DNA of 64,000 bases, taken from assembly GCA_902635515.1 (NCBI GenBank), contig CACPOD010000002.1:62001-126000 (forward strand), read 5' to 3'. Position 1 is the first letter of the stretch, and each line of letters begins with the position of its first letter. The translations under genes and the position numbers were made by a program. This stretch comes from an uncultured Pelagibacteraceae bacterium (GTDB lineage Bacteria > Pseudomonadota > Alphaproteobacteria > Pelagibacterales > Pelagibacteraceae). Positions 1 to 9,475 of this stretch are shown here, piece after piece. The notes beneath the pieces were generated by a model. It searched no databases. It was not told where the DNA came from and was given only the letters and a program-made list of their open reading frames with translations.

Positions 1-947
1 AAAGAATTGTTTTTGCAGATGGTGAAGATGAAAATACTTTAAAAGCTGCAATTGCATTTAAAAATTCAAAATTAGGTATTCCAATTTTAGTTGGGAAAGA
101 AAGTAAAATTAAAGAACAGATTAAAAATATTGGTTATAGTGAAAATTTTGATATTGAAATTGTTAATTCAAAAGATGAGGAAAAAAGAAAAAGATACGTT
201 AAACATTTATTTGAAAAATTACAAAGAGAGCAAGGATTATTAGAACGAGATTGTGACAGAATGATCAGAAATGATAGAGTTGTTTGGGCTACTAGTATGG
301 TTGCCTGTGGCGATGCTGATGGTGCTGTAACAGGTAATACAAGACGATTTGGTGCTTCATTTGAAAAAATTAAGCAAGTTGTTGATGTAAGAAGAGGTGA
401 AATTATGTTTGGATTAAACATGATCGTTCATAAAGGAAGAACTATTTTTGTTGGTGATACAAGTGTCCATGAATATCCAACTTCTGAACAAATGGCTGAA
501 ATTGCTATATCAACAGCTAGAGTAGTAAGACTTTTTGGATTTGATCCTAAAGTTGCTTTTGTATCCCACTCTACATTTGGACAACCACTTACTAGTAGAA
601 CAAAACATATTCGAAACGCTGTTGAGATATTAAAAGAAAAAAAAGTAGACTTTGAATTTGATGGAGATATGCAGCCTGATGTTGCTCTTAATCCAGAATA
701 TGAAGAGCTTTATCCTTTTGCAAAGATAGTTGGTAAAGCAAATATTTTAATAATGCCTGGACAGCATAGCGCAGCAATTTCATATAAACTGATGAAAACA
801 ATTGGAGACACAAAAGTTATTGGACCATTATTAATTGGACTTGGGCTTCCGATAGAAATTGCACCCTTAAGGTCATCAACTTCTGAGATACTTAACCTAG
901 CGTCAATTGCTGCTTATTCTTCTCAAGTGATTGATTACAAAAAATAA
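1..947 (+). CDS. maeB: NADP-dependent malic enzyme, C-terminal phosphotransacetylase-like part (partial, 5' end outside window)
   Basis: The reading frame is open from base 3, well upstream of the first ATG in the ORF track, so the gene enters from the left and only its C-terminal part is present. The frame begins RIVFADGEDENTLKAA, the typical entry into the phosphotransacetylase-like domain fused to the malic enzyme in MaeB proteins. Further PTA-like stretches are VACGDADGAVTGNTRR and the C-terminal PLLIGLGLPIEIAPLRSS. Full MaeB proteins convert malate to pyruvate plus CO2; in the family the PTA-like part lacks transacetylase activity and is usually regulatory. A stand-alone phosphotransacetylase cannot be excluded because the N-terminus is missing. 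The gene ends directly against the convergent BON lipoprotein gene with no spacer. Confidence 0.85.
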   Translation, partial: RIVFADGEDENTLKAAIAFKNSKLGIPILVGKESKIKEQIKNIGYSENFDIEIVNSKDEEKRKRYVKHLFEKLQREQGLLERDCDRMIRNDRVVWATSMVACGDADGAVTGNTRRFGASFEKIKQVVDVRRGEIMFGLNMIVHKGRTIFVGDTSVHEYPTSEQMAEIAISTARVVRLFGFDPKVAFVSHSTFGQPLTSRTKHIRNAVEILKEKKVDFEFDGDMQPDVALNPEYEELYPFAKIVGKANILIMPGQHSAAISYKLMKTIGDTKVIGPLLIGLGLPIEIAPLRSSTSEILNLASIAAYSSQVIDYKK

Positions 948-1541
948 TTACTCTCTTTGAATTCTTAAGTCTTCGACAAGAATGATACTAGCAACCACAT
1001 CTTCGACATCAAGTATTTCTTTTGCTTCACTTATAACTAAATCTTTTTCTTCAGTAGTTAAAGCAATTCCATAAATATAAATTTTTTTCTTATAGGTATC
1101 TATTTGATAATTGGTTGCCTTGATATTTTTATTTACAATTAAAGCTGTTCTTAACTGAGAAGTAATAAGCAAATCTTTTGCAGATTGTTTAAAGTTAAAT
1201 TCTTCTTTAATTTTAATATCATTTCTAACTGATCTAGCACCTTTAGTTTCCCATGCTAATTTTGTAATCTTTAATTTCTCTTCTGGATTATCTACTTTTC
1301 CAGTAACAAAAATTCTACCATCAATTACTTTAGTTTTAACTGTTAAAAGATATTTTTTATCTTTTGATAAAATTTTTGCAGTTATGCTTTTTTCCATAAT
1401 TGAATCATCTATCTGAGTACCAACTGTTCTGGGATCTAAAGCAACTGAAACACCAGTTCCAAAAAGACCTTTAGAACTAACACCAGCACATCCTGTTAAG
1501 ACAAAACTAAGTAAGATAAAAATTAATAATTTATTTTTCAT
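948..1541 (-). CDS. BON-domain lipoprotein (DolP/YraP-like)
   Basis: This 197-residue protein starts with a lipoprotein signal peptide ending in the lipobox LTGC, so it should be lipid-anchored after export. Two BON-type repeats follow, roughly residues 50-115 and 120-190, with the usual pattern of a short helix and strands such as TVKTKVIDGRIFVTGKV and then ATNYQIDTYKKKIYIYGIA. BON proteins of this size bind phospholipid and help maintain the outer membrane; E. coli DolP (YraP) is the model. Its start overlaps the end of rsmI by 11 bp, and rsmI-BON-LppC-like matches the E. coli yraL-yraM-yraP neighbourhood, supporting a DolP-like role. Function is inferred from domain and synteny. Confidence 0.8.
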   Translation of the reverse strand: MKNKLLIFILLSFVLTGCAGVSSKGLFGTGVSVALDPRTVGTQIDDSIMEKSITAKILSKDKKYLLTVKTKVIDGRIFVTGKVDNPEEKLKITKLAWETKGARSVRNDIKIKEEFNFKQSAKDLLITSQLRTALIVNKNIKATNYQIDTYKKKIYIYGIALTTEEKDLVISEAKEILDVEDVVASIILVEDLRIQRE

Positions 1542-2394
1542 TTTTAAATTTTATACAATAATTATAAATTTCTTTTTTGGACACGTTGGTTCTTTGGCTC
1601 AAAATATCTGTAATTTCTTTAGTTGACAATTTATTAATCATTTTTTTTATTATATTCTTATCTGATTCAGTTAATTTTTCAGATATATTTTTATTTATTT
1701 TTTTTTCAGAAATAACAACTGTAAGTTCACCTTTTAGTTCTTTTTCAAATAATTCTAGTTCATCTATATTTTTTCTAATAAATTCTTCATAAATTTTTGA
1801 TATTTCTCTGCAAAAGACTATCTTTCTTCCAGTAAAATTCTTTTTTATTTCAGGTATGATTTTGTTAATTTTTTTAGGAGAAATAAAAAAAACTAAAGAA
1901 TTTTCAAAGTTTGAATATTTTTTTAATTCATTAGATAATTGCTGCTTTTTTTCTGGGAAAAAACCACAAAACAAAAATTTATCTGAAAATCCACTGATTG
2001 AAATAGCTGTAGCAACAGCAGAAGGTCCAGGAATTGGAAATATTCTTATCTGATTATTAATGCACTCATTAACTAAAATTGAACCAGGATCGGAAATACT
2101 GGGTGTGCCAGCATCTGATATCAAAGAAATTATTTTTCCAGATTTTAAATATTCAATAATTTTTGCAATATTTTTTTTCTCATTAAATTTATGATTTGAA
2201 ATTAATTTAGATTTTATTTGATATTTATCTAAAAGATTTTTCGAAACTCGTGTGTCTTCGCATAAAATATAATGAGATTGCTGCAAAACCTCAATTGCTC
2301 TTATGGTTATATCTTTTAGATTTCCTAAAGGAGTTGATACCAAATAAAGACCATTTTCATATTCTTTTAATTTAAATTGTGGTTTTATGATCAT
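1531..2394 (-). CDS. rsmI: 16S rRNA (cytidine-1402-2'-O)-methyltransferase RsmI
   Basis: This 287-residue protein has the tetrapyrrole-methylase fold of RsmI. The N-terminus GLYLVSTPLGNLKDITIRA and the SAM-site stretch ISDAGTPSISDPGS (about residues 93-106) are family signatures, and the length matches E. coli RsmI (286). It 2'-O-methylates C1402 in the decoding centre of 16S rRNA. A basic C-terminal region ends in a helical segment SKKEIYNYCIKFKNEK typical of the family. It is the upstream member of a two-gene leftward unit with the BON lipoprotein and is divergent from the LppC-like gene across 34 bp, so both promoters must lie there or inside the coding ends. Confidence 0.95.
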   Translation of the reverse strand: MIIKPQFKLKEYENGLYLVSTPLGNLKDITIRAIEVLQQSHYILCEDTRVSKNLLDKYQIKSKLISNHKFNEKKNIAKIIEYLKSGKIISLISDAGTPSISDPGSILVNECINNQIRIFPIPGPSAVATAISISGFSDKFLFCGFFPEKKQQLSNELKKYSNFENSLVFFISPKKINKIIPEIKKNFTGRKIVFCREISKIYEEFIRKNIDELELFEKELKGELTVVISEKKINKNISEKLTESDKNIIKKMINKLSTKEITDILSQRTNVSKKEIYNYCIKFKNEK

Positions 2395-2428
2395 AATTTA
2401 GCTTAAAAAATAATATACTAACATCAAA

Positions 2429-3583
2429 ATGATTAAATTAATTAAAATTATTTATTTTATTTATTTAAGTTTTCACTTTCTATTTTTTTCAGCCGTAAAT
2501 GCTCAAGAAAAAATCAAAATAGGATTGTTAGTGCCTATGACTGGAAAAAATAAAGAAATAGGAGAGTCAATCATTAAGGCAGTTGGATTAGCTGTCAAAG
2601 ATATTGATAATAATTTAATAGAAATCTATCCAAAAGATACATCAAGTAAAGCTAACCAAACTTTAAAATCTGCGTTTGAATTAAGTGAGATGGGTATAAA
2701 AATTGTTATTGGCCCAGTGTTCTATGAAAGTTTAACTTATTTAGATGAGATGAAAGAAATGACGTTTTTATCTTTAACTAATAAAACTCTAGATCTTCCA
2801 AAAAATGTTATATCTGCAGGAATTAATTCTACATCACAATTTAATACAATAAAAAAATTTTTAGAAACTAATCAAATACAAAGAACTATTTTTTTAACAC
2901 CAATCCAAGATTATGAATTTGAAGTTAAAAAAGGTATGAAAAATTCAAAAATTAAAATTTATAAAGATTATGAATATAATACAGAGCCTACTAAACTAAC
3001 AAAACAAATAGAAGAAATAACAAACTACAGAATAAGAAAGCAAAATTTGGAAGATGAAATAAAAAGGGTAAAAAATTCAAATGATCCAAATAAAGAAAAA
3101 AAAATAAAAAGACTAGAAAAAAGATACACATTAGGTGGTTTAAATTTTGATGCAGTTGTAATTGCAGATTTTGATGAAAGTCTTAAAAGTGTATCTACAT
3201 CACTTTTATACACCGATGTGCTTCCAAAAAATAAATATTTTATAACTTTAAATCAATGGTTTGATGAAAGTTTGTTAAACGAAATTGATATCCAGCCTTT
3301 ATATTATCCATCAATAAATAAAGAAAATTTTGATAGCTACAAAATAAAGTACTATAACGCATTTAACGAAGATCCTACCCATTTGTCTTTATTGAGTTAT
3401 GACCTTGTTGGCTTGGTTTATTATTTATCACTAAACTCAAATACAGAAAATTTAAATAAGATTTTTAAGAAAAAAAATTCATTCAAAGGAAAAATTGGAG
3501 TCTTTGATATTCAAAATAATAAAATAAATCATAGACTTAATTTTTATAAAATTGAAGATCAAAAACTTATAGAAATTTTCTAA
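2429..3583 (+). CDS. Penicillin-binding protein activator, LppC/LpoA-like periplasmic-binding-fold protein
   Basis: The 384-residue product begins with a hydrophobic signal peptide cleaved probably after SAVNA; there is no lipobox cysteine, unlike E. coli LpoA. The mature part starts KIKIGLLVPMTGKNKEIGES, the opening of the type-1 periplasmic-binding fold used by branched-chain amino-acid receptors and by LppC/LpoA. A charged insertion near residues 200-235 (RKQNLEDEIKRVKNSNDPNK) is predicted helical. Alphaproteobacterial genomes annotate this position, divergent from rsmI, as penicillin-binding protein activator. No transporter genes lie next to it, which argues against a simple amino-acid receptor. 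The 3' end overlaps convergent rdgB by 17 bp. Confidence 0.7.
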   Translation: MIKLIKIIYFIYLSFHFLFFSAVNAQEKIKIGLLVPMTGKNKEIGESIIKAVGLAVKDIDNNLIEIYPKDTSSKANQTLKSAFELSEMGIKIVIGPVFYESLTYLDEMKEMTFLSLTNKTLDLPKNVISAGINSTSQFNTIKKFLETNQIQRTIFLTPIQDYEFEVKKGMKNSKIKIYKDYEYNTEPTKLTKQIEEITNYRIRKQNLEDEIKRVKNSNDPNKEKKIKRLEKRYTLGGLNFDAVVIADFDESLKSVSTSLLYTDVLPKNKYFITLNQWFDESLLNEIDIQPLYYPSINKENFDSYKIKYYNAFNEDPTHLSLLSYDLVGLVYYLSLNSNTENLNKIFKKKNSFKGKIGVFDIQNNKINHRLNFYKIEDQKLIEIF

Positions 3584-4169
3584 TTTTTTTAAAGGCTTGA
3601 TATCTATGATCCATTTTATACTTTTGAGATGGCTTCATTTCTCCAAAAGTTTTTCTTTTTCTTAAAGGAATAAAAATTGGATCGTAGCCAAATCCATTTT
3701 TTCCTTTGGGTTTATCTGAGATATGACCCTCTACTTTTCCTAAAACACAAGCAATTTTTTTATTTAGAAGAGAAATAGAAAGCGCACAAATAAATCTTGC
3801 TTTAATTTTTTTATTTTTCCAATTTTTATCCTTTTTATTTAGCTCTCTATAAACTTTTTTTATAGCTTTATTAAAATCTCCATGCCTTCCACCCCACCTT
3901 GCAGAATAAATGCCGGGATTTTTGTCTAAAAAATCAATCTCTAAACCCGAGTCATCAGCCAAGCACATCAACCCTGTTTTTTTTGAAAAATATTTAGATT
4001 TGATTAATGAATTTTCTTTAAATGTTTTTCCATTTTCAACTGGACTCTTCAGATTAAATTCGGATGTAGAATGAATTTTAATGTTTTTTGGCAACAAACT
4101 CTTGATTTCACGTAATTTACCCTTGTTATTGGTACCAATGAGTAATTTATCAATTTTTTGTTTAGACAT
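3567..4169 (-). CDS. rdgB: Non-canonical purine NTP pyrophosphatase (RdgB/HAM1 family)
   Basis: A 200-residue Ham1-type protein. It shows the N-terminal LLIGTNNKGKLREIKSLL substrate-binding segment, the metal-binding ADDSGLEID, and the late signature GFGYDPIF, in the right order and at family length. The enzyme hydrolyses dITP, ITP and XTP to monophosphates and keeps deaminated purines out of DNA and RNA. It is divergent from grpE with 36 bp between start codons; that short space also carries an RpoH-like promoter pointing at grpE. In many alphaproteobacteria rdgB lies near hrcA-grpE, so the position is conserved, but no hrcA is present here. Confidence 0.95.
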   Translation of the reverse strand: MSKQKIDKLLIGTNNKGKLREIKSLLPKNIKIHSTSEFNLKSPVENGKTFKENSLIKSKYFSKKTGLMCLADDSGLEIDFLDKNPGIYSARWGGRHGDFNKAIKKVYRELNKKDKNWKNKKIKARFICALSISLLNKKIACVLGKVEGHISDKPKGKNGFGYDPIFIPLRKRKTFGEMKPSQKYKMDHRYQAFKKIRKFL

Positions 4170-4198
4170 CTAGAAATTATCAAAATCCTTACCATATA
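4170..4198 (+). promoter_or_regulatory. Candidate RpoH (sigma-32) promoter of grpE
   Basis: CTAGAA at 4170-4175, a 14-bp spacer and TACCATATA at 4190-4198 resemble the heat-shock consensus CTTGAA-N13/14-CCCCATNTA. The grpE ATG begins 8 bases after the -10 element, so a start site at the usual distance would lie at or next to the start codon. The match to the -35 box is imperfect (CTAG for CTTG); support comes from the same spacing in front of dnaK and hslV. Confidence 0.45.
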
Positions 4199-4205
4199 AG
4201 AGGCT

Positions 4206-4859
4206 ATGGAAAAAGAGGAAAACCAAAATAACACTTCTACAGATCAAAAACAGGACACTGTAAACGAAACTGAAAAACCTGATGAAAATTTAGTCGAAGA
4301 AAATAAACAAGAAACAGACCAAGAACCTAAAGAGGAAATTAAAGAACCAACTCCTGAAGAAAAAATTGCTGAACTTGAAGATAAAATGGCAAGAACTTTA
4401 GCTGAAATGGAAAATCAAAGAAGAAGATTTGAAAAAGAAAAAGAGGATGCTTTTGAATATGGTGGTTATAGTTTTGCTAAAGAAGCATTAAATTTGATTG
4501 ATAACTTGGATCGGTCAAAACATGTTCTTGAAAGCGACGACAAGTTAAAAGAAACTGAAGCATTAAAGAAGACATTAGAACATTTAGACATTATTAAAAA
4601 AGATCTAATCTCAATATTCGAAAAGAATAACATTAAACCAATTGATAGCCTTAACAAAAAACTAGATCCAAACTTTCATCAAGCAATGATGGAAATAGAA
4701 GACGACACTAAAGAACCAGGAACAATAATTCAGGAAATTCAAAAAGGCTTTACTATAAAAGACAGATTACTTAGACCCTCACTAGTTGGGGTGTCAAAAA
4801 AAGTTACAGTAAAAGAGGAAAAAACTGAAGAAAATAAAGAAAATTTGAAAAATAAATAA
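4206..4859 (+). CDS. grpE: Nucleotide exchange factor GrpE
   Basis: A 217-residue protein with the GrpE layout: a very acidic, disordered N-terminus (about residues 1-50), a long coiled coil (AELEDKMARTLAEMENQRRR) and a C-terminal beta domain with the signature GFTIKDRLLRPSLVGVSK. GrpE exchanges ADP for ATP on DnaK and acts as thermosensor. It heads grpE-dnaK-dnaJ, the complete DnaK chaperone set. The chosen ATG has AAGAGG only two bases upstream, too close for a normal Shine-Dalgarno, and the heat-shock-like promoter ends 7 bases before it, so the message may be leaderless. The next ATG (about residue 60) would remove part of the coiled coil. Confidence 0.97.
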   Translation: MEKEENQNNTSTDQKQDTVNETEKPDENLVEENKQETDQEPKEEIKEPTPEEKIAELEDKMARTLAEMENQRRRFEKEKEDAFEYGGYSFAKEALNLIDNLDRSKHVLESDDKLKETEALKKTLEHLDIIKKDLISIFEKNNIKPIDSLNKKLDPNFHQAMMEIEDDTKEPGTIIQEIQKGFTIKDRLLRPSLVGVSKKVTVKEEKTEENKENLKNK

Positions 4860-4871
4860 TTATGAAATCAA

Positions 4872-4900
4872 CTTGTAGTTTCACATTTAAACCCTATATG
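4872..4900 (+). promoter_or_regulatory. RpoH (sigma-32) promoter of dnaK
   Basis: CTTGTA at 4872-4877, a 14-bp spacer and CCCTATATG at 4892-4900 fit the heat-shock consensus well, including the alphaproteobacterial form CTTG-N17-CCTATNTG. A start site about 7 bases downstream leaves a leader of roughly 16 nt containing GAAAGAGAG, a weak ribosome-binding site. This gives dnaK its own promoter besides any read-through from grpE. Confidence 0.7.
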
Positions 4901-4922
4901 ACGAAAGAGAGACATTAATATT

Positions 4923-6851
4923 ATGAGCAAAATTATTGGAATAGACTTAGGAACAACAAATTCATGTGTTGCCATTATGGAAGGAACACAAGCTAAGGTT
5001 TTAGAAAATGCTGAAGGAGCAAGAACTACTCCATCTGTAGTAGCATTTACAGATGAAAACGAAAAATTAATTGGACAACCAGCAAAGAGACAAGCTGTTA
5101 CAAATCCAGAAAATACTATCTTCGCTGTTAAAAGATTAATTGGAAGAAATTTTGATGATCCAACTGTCAAAAAAGATGTTGAAGCTGCTCCTTTTAAAAT
5201 AGTGAATTCTGAAAAAGGTGATGCTTGGATAGAAGCTAAAGGTGAAAAATATTCACCATCTCAAATTTCAGCATTCATTTTACAAAAAATGAAAGAAACA
5301 GCAGAAAAATATTTAGGTCAAGCTGTAACAAAGGCTGTGATTACAGTGCCCGCATACTTTAACGATGCTCAAAGACAAGCAACAAAAGATGCAGGAAAAA
5401 TTGCTGGATTAGAAGTTTTAAGAATTATCAATGAACCAACTGCTGCATCATTAGCTTATGGTCTAGATAAAAAACAAAATAAAAAAATTGCTGTATATGA
5501 CTTAGGTGGAGGAACATTTGATGTTTCTATCTTAGAATTAGGTGATGGTGTATTTGAGGTTAAATCAACAAACGGTGATACTTTTTTAGGTGGTGAGGAT
5601 TTTGACAATGCTGTTGTCGATTACTTGATTTCTGAATTTAAAAAAGATAATGGAATTGATCTAAAATCAGACAAACTTGCTTTACAAAGATTAAAAGAAG
5701 CTGCTGAAAAAGCAAAAATAGAATTATCATCTGCAGAACAAACAGATATAAACTTACCTTTTATTACAGCAGATAAAACAGGTCCAAAACATATTAATTT
5801 AAAAATGACTAGAGCAAAACTTGAAGCTTTAGTTGAGGATTTAATTGCTAGAACGATGCCTCCATGCAAAACAGCTCTAAAAGATGCTGGAATAACTGCT
5901 AGTGAAATTGATGAAGTGGTTATGGTTGGTGGTATGACTAGAATGCCAAAAGTAATTGAAGAAGTAAAAAACTTTTTTGGAAAAGACGCTAACAAAAGTG
6001 TAAACCCGGATGAAGTAGTTGCAATGGGTGCTGCTATTCAGGCAGGTGTTTTACAAGGTGATGTTAAAGATGTACTTCTATTAGATGTAACTCCATTATC
6101 ACTTGGTATCGAAACACTTGGAGGAGTTTCTACAAAACTGATTGATAAAAACACAACAATACCAACTAAAAAAAGTCAAGTTTTCTCAACTGCTGAGGAT
6201 AATCAGCCAGCTGTATCTATTAGAGTTCTACAAGGTGAAAGAGAAATGGCTGCCGACAATAAAGCTTTAGGAAATTTTGAATTAGTGGGTATTGCACCAG
6301 CACCAAGAGGTGTGCCTCAAATTGAAGTTACATTTGATATTGATGCTAATGGTATAGTAAATGTTTCTGCAAAAGATAAAGGAACAGGTAAAGAACAAAA
6401 AATTCAAATCCAAGCTTCTGGTGGACTAAGCGATGAAGAGATTGAAAAAATGGTTAAAGATGCTGAAGCTAATAAAGAAGCTGATAAAAAGAAAAGAGAG
6501 TCGGTTGATGTTAGAAACCAAGCAGATACTCTAATTCACTCTACTGAAAAGAATTTAAAAGAGCATGGATCAAAAATTTCTGATGCAGAGAAAAAAGCAA
6601 TTGAAGATGCATCATCTGCATTAAAAGAGGCATTAAAAGGTGAAGATATCGAAGATATTAAGAAAAAAACTGAAGCTTTAGTCCAAGCTTCAATGAAACT
6701 TGGAGAAGCAATCTACAAATCACAACAAAGTTCAAAACCTGATTCTGGAAAAGATGATGATGGTGGAAATGATGCGGGTAAAAAAGACGAAAATGTTGTT
6801 GATGCTGATTTCGAAGAAGTAAAAGACGAGAATAAAGAAAAAAGCGCTTAA
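4923..6851 (+). CDS. dnaK: Molecular chaperone DnaK (Hsp70)
   Basis: A 642-residue Hsp70 of normal bacterial length. The ATPase domain opens with [14 protein letters not shown] and contains the phosphate-binding [16 protein letters not shown]; the substrate-binding domain (about residue 385 on) is followed by the helical lid and an acidic disordered tail [14 protein letters not shown]. The enzyme binds exposed hydrophobic peptides under control of DnaJ and GrpE, whose genes flank it. It sits 63 bp after grpE with its own heat-shock-like promoter in that gap. Codons are relatively enriched for preferred forms compared with neighbours, fitting high expression. Confidence 0.99.
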   Translation: MSKIIGIDLGTTNSCVAIMEGTQAKVLENAEGARTTPSVVAFTDENEKLIGQPAKRQAVTNPENTIFAVKRLIGRNFDDPTVKKDVEAAPFKIVNSEKGDAWIEAKGEKYSPSQISAFILQKMKETAEKYLGQAVTKAVITVPAYFNDAQRQATKDAGKIAGLEVLRIINEPTAASLAYGLDKKQNKKIAVYDLGGGTFDVSILELGDGVFEVKSTNGDTFLGGEDFDNAVVDYLISEFKKDNGIDLKSDKLALQRLKEAAEKAKIELSSAEQTDINLPFITADKTGPKHINLKMTRAKLEALVEDLIARTMPPCKTALKDAGITASEIDEVVMVGGMTRMPKVIEEVKNFFGKDANKSVNPDEVVAMGAAIQAGVLQGDVKDVLLLDVTPLSLGIETLGGVSTKLIDKNTTIPTKKSQVFSTAEDNQPAVSIRVLQGEREMAADNKALGNFELVGIAPAPRGVPQIEVTFDIDANGIVNVSAKDKGTGKEQKIQIQASGGLSDEEIEKMVKDAEANKEADKKKRESVDVRNQADTLIHSTEKNLKEHGSKISDAEKKAIEDASSALKEALKGEDIEDIKKKTEALVQASMKLGEAIYKSQQSSKPDSGKDDDGGNDAGKKDENVVDADFEEVKDENKEKSA

Positions 6852-6880
6852 ACTGACATTTAATTGTCTGGGGTAATTTG

Positions 6881-8008
6881 ATGGCTAAAAGAGACTATTA
6901 CGATGTCCTAGGCGTTAATAAAAGCGCAAGCCCTGAAGAATTAAAATCCGCATACAGAAAATTAGCTGTTAAATATCATCCTGATAAGAATCCTGGGGAC
7001 TCAAAAGCAGAAGAAAAATTTAAAGAAGCTAGTGAGGCTTACGGGATACTTTCAGACAAAGAGAAGAAACAAAACTACGATAACTTTGGTCATGCAGCTT
7101 TCGAAAACGGTGGTGGCAGACCAGGTGGTGGTTTTGGTGGTTTCAGTGGAGCGGATTTCTCAGATATTTTTGAGGATTTCTTTGGTGATTTTGGAGGAGG
7201 TGGAAGATCAAGAAGTAGAAAATCTAATAATAGAGGTTCTGACTTGAGGTATGATTTATCAATTTCTCTTGAAGAAGCTTATAGTGGAAAAAAGCAAGAC
7301 ATTAAATTTTCAACATCAGAACAGTGTGGCACTTGCAAAGGTAATGGATCTAAGCCTGGTTATTCTCCTGACAGATGCTCATATTGTGGTGGGAATGGTA
7401 GAATAAGATCCAATCAAGGATTCTTTACTGTACAACAAACTTGTCCCCAATGTAATGGAAATGGTGAGGAGATTACTAATCCCTGCAATGATTGTAATGG
7501 ACAAGGAAAAAAACAAGCTGCCAAAAGAATATCTGTAACAATTCCAAAAGGTGTTGATGACGGAACTAGAATCAGACTCGCGGGCAAAGGTGAGGCAGGA
7601 ACTAGGGGTGGAGCAACAGGTGATCTTTATTTGTTTATTAATGTTAACTCTCACAACTTATTTAAGAGATCGGACGAAAATTTATTTTTTGAATTTCCTC
7701 TTTCTTTTGCAGACGCTGCTTTGGGTACAACTATTGAAATACCTACAATTGATGGAGGAAAAGCAAAAATAAAGATTCCTGATGGTACTCAAAATGGAAA
7801 ACAATTCAGATTAAAAGGTAAAGGAATGCCATTCATGAGAAGAGGTGATTTTGGTGATTTATATGTTCAAGTTAAAACAGAGGTACCTGTATATTTAAAT
7901 AAAAAACAAAAAGAATTATTAGAGCAATTTAGAGAAATTGAAAACGATAAGTCAAATCCGAGTATTAAAAAATTTTTTCAAAAAGCAAAAGATTTCTGGA
8001 AAAACTAA
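6881..8008 (+). CDS. dnaJ: Chaperone protein DnaJ (Hsp40)
   Basis: Full DnaJ of 375 residues: a J domain (residues 1-70) with the HPDKNP loop that stimulates DnaK, a Gly/Phe-rich linker (about 75-115, [20 protein letters not shown]), four CxxCxGxG zinc repeats ([32 protein letters not shown]) and the C-terminal peptide-binding domains. The ORF track starts one codon earlier at TTG 6878; I chose ATG 6881 because family members begin [12 protein letters not shown]. It follows dnaK after 29 bp and most likely shares its transcript. Confidence 0.98.
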   Translation: MAKRDYYDVLGVNKSASPEELKSAYRKLAVKYHPDKNPGDSKAEEKFKEASEAYGILSDKEKKQNYDNFGHAAFENGGGRPGGGFGGFSGADFSDIFEDFFGDFGGGGRSRSRKSNNRGSDLRYDLSISLEEAYSGKKQDIKFSTSEQCGTCKGNGSKPGYSPDRCSYCGGNGRIRSNQGFFTVQQTCPQCNGNGEEITNPCNDCNGQGKKQAAKRISVTIPKGVDDGTRIRLAGKGEAGTRGGATGDLYLFINVNSHNLFKRSDENLFFEFPLSFADAALGTTIEIPTIDGGKAKIKIPDGTQNGKQFRLKGKGMPFMRRGDFGDLYVQVKTEVPVYLNKKQKELLEQFREIENDKSNPSIKKFFQKAKDFWKN

Positions 8009-8044
8009 AAGACTAATCTTCTAAAAAAGGTTAATATTAGCTGA

Positions 8045-8821
8045 ATGAAAAAAATTAATTTAGCTATTTCTGGTTGCATGGGTAGGATGGGTCAGCAATT
8101 AATTAAGTCTTCAAAGAAAAATAAAAAATTTAAACTAGTCACACTTACAGAAAATAGATTGGTGAATAAAAAATTTAATGGAATTAAACCTGAGTTAAAT
8201 TCTAATAAAGCCTTTAAAAAAACTGATGTAATTATTGATTTCACGGTTCCAAATTGTACGCTTGAAATACTCAAAATAGCGTCAAGACTAAGAAAAAAAG
8301 TAGTAATCGGTACTACGGGATTTACTAGGAACCAAGAAAATCAAATTAAAAAATATTCAAAAAAGATACCTATTTTAAAAGCTGGGAACATGAGCTTAGG
8401 TGTAAATTTATTGATGTATTTGACTGAAATTGCATCAAAATCATTGAATGATGAATACTTAAGTAAGATATTTGAGGTACATCACAAACATAAAAAAGAT
8501 TACCCATCTGGTACTGCGTTAATGCTAGGTAAAGGAATCGCTGATGGAAAAAATAAAAATTTATATAATTTAATTGGTAAAAAATTCTTAAATAAAAAAT
8601 CTTTTCCTTATGGGAAAAAAATTAATTTTAACTCAATTAGAAAAGGTGAAATTATCGGCGAACATGAAGTGAAATTCTCTAGTGGAAAAGAAATAATTAC
8701 ATTAAACCACGAGGCTTTTGATAGAGCACTGTACTCAGATGGAGCTTTGACTGCTTCTAAATGGTTAATGAAAAAAAAACCAGGATTATATTCTATGAGA
8801 GATTTGCTTAACTTTTCATAA
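8045..8821 (+). CDS. dapB: 4-hydroxy-tetrahydrodipicolinate reductase
   Basis: A 258-residue DapB. The N-terminal nucleotide-binding segment reads NLAISGCMGRMGQQLI (GxxGxMG motif), and the catalytic signature EVHHKHKKDYPSGTALMLG carries the conserved His-His and Lys residues. The enzyme makes tetrahydrodipicolinate for lysine and meso-diaminopimelate, needed for peptidoglycan. It is followed by nth with a one-base TAATG overlap, so the two are translationally coupled, then adenosine kinase; dnaJ-dapB-nth is a common alphaproteobacterial order. Confidence 0.97.
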   Translation: MKKINLAISGCMGRMGQQLIKSSKKNKKFKLVTLTENRLVNKKFNGIKPELNSNKAFKKTDVIIDFTVPNCTLEILKIASRLRKKVVIGTTGFTRNQENQIKKYSKKIPILKAGNMSLGVNLLMYLTEIASKSLNDEYLSKIFEVHHKHKKDYPSGTALMLGKGIADGKNKNLYNLIGKKFLNKKSFPYGKKINFNSIRKGEIIGEHEVKFSSGKEIITLNHEAFDRALYSDGALTASKWLMKKKPGLYSMRDLLNFS

Positions 8822-9474
8822 TGAATGAAAAACAAAAAGCAAAAATTATAATTAAAACTCTAAATAAGATTTATCCTAAAGCTCCTGTTCCTTTAAAAAG
8901 TAAAAACACTTTCACACTATTAATTTCTGTACTGCTTTCTGCACAATGCACTGATGTAAACGTTAATAATGTAACAAAAGATATATATCCAAAATACTAC
9001 AAACCAGAACACTTTGTAAAATTAGGAAGAAAAAAAATTGAGAGATTAATTAAAAAAATAGGTATTTTTAGAATTAAAGCTAAAAGTATTTATTTAATGT
9101 CTAAACAAGTGTTAGAAAAACACAAAGGTAAAGTGCCTAAAACTTTTGAAGAACTCGAAAAACTACCTGGAGTGGGACATAAGACAGCAAGCGTAGTAAT
9201 GTCCCAAGGTTTTGGATATCCAGCTTTTGCTGTTGATACTCATATTCATAGACTTGCTCAACGATGGGGATTAACAAATGGGAAAAATGTAATTCAAACT
9301 GAAAAAGATTTAAAAAGAATATTTCCTAAAAAAACATGGTCTAAACTGCATTTACAAATAATTTTTTATGGCAGAGAATATTGTAAAGCAAGAGATTGTT
9401 ATGGTTTAAGTTGTAAAATATGTACTACTTGCTACCCAAATAGAAAAAAACCTGTTATTACCAAAAAAGCTTAA
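8821..9474 (+). CDS. nth: Endonuclease III (DNA glycosylase/AP lyase)
   Basis: A 217-residue Nth with the helix-hairpin-helix LEKLPGVGHKTASVV carrying the catalytic Lys, and the catalytic Asp in AFAVDTHIHRLAQRWGL. It excises oxidised pyrimidines and nicks abasic sites. The C-terminal cysteine region is CKARDCYGLSCKICTTC: five cysteines at relative positions 1, 6, 11, 14 and 17, not the canonical C-x6-C-x2-C-x5-C of the [4Fe-4S] cluster in E. coli Nth. The cluster may still form with altered spacing. The start overlaps dapB by one base. Confidence 0.95.
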   Translation: MNEKQKAKIIIKTLNKIYPKAPVPLKSKNTFTLLISVLLSAQCTDVNVNNVTKDIYPKYYKPEHFVKLGRKKIERLIKKIGIFRIKAKSIYLMSKQVLEKHKGKVPKTFEELEKLPGVGHKTASVVMSQGFGYPAFAVDTHIHRLAQRWGLTNGKNVIQTEKDLKRIFPKKTWSKLHLQIIFYGREYCKARDCYGLSCKICTTCYPNRKKPVITKKA

Positions 9475-9475
9475 T

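Noticed and set aside
5621-5995. 124-codon leftward ORF inside dnaK
   Set aside because: Antisense shadow of a highly conserved gene; composition follows the dnaK codons.
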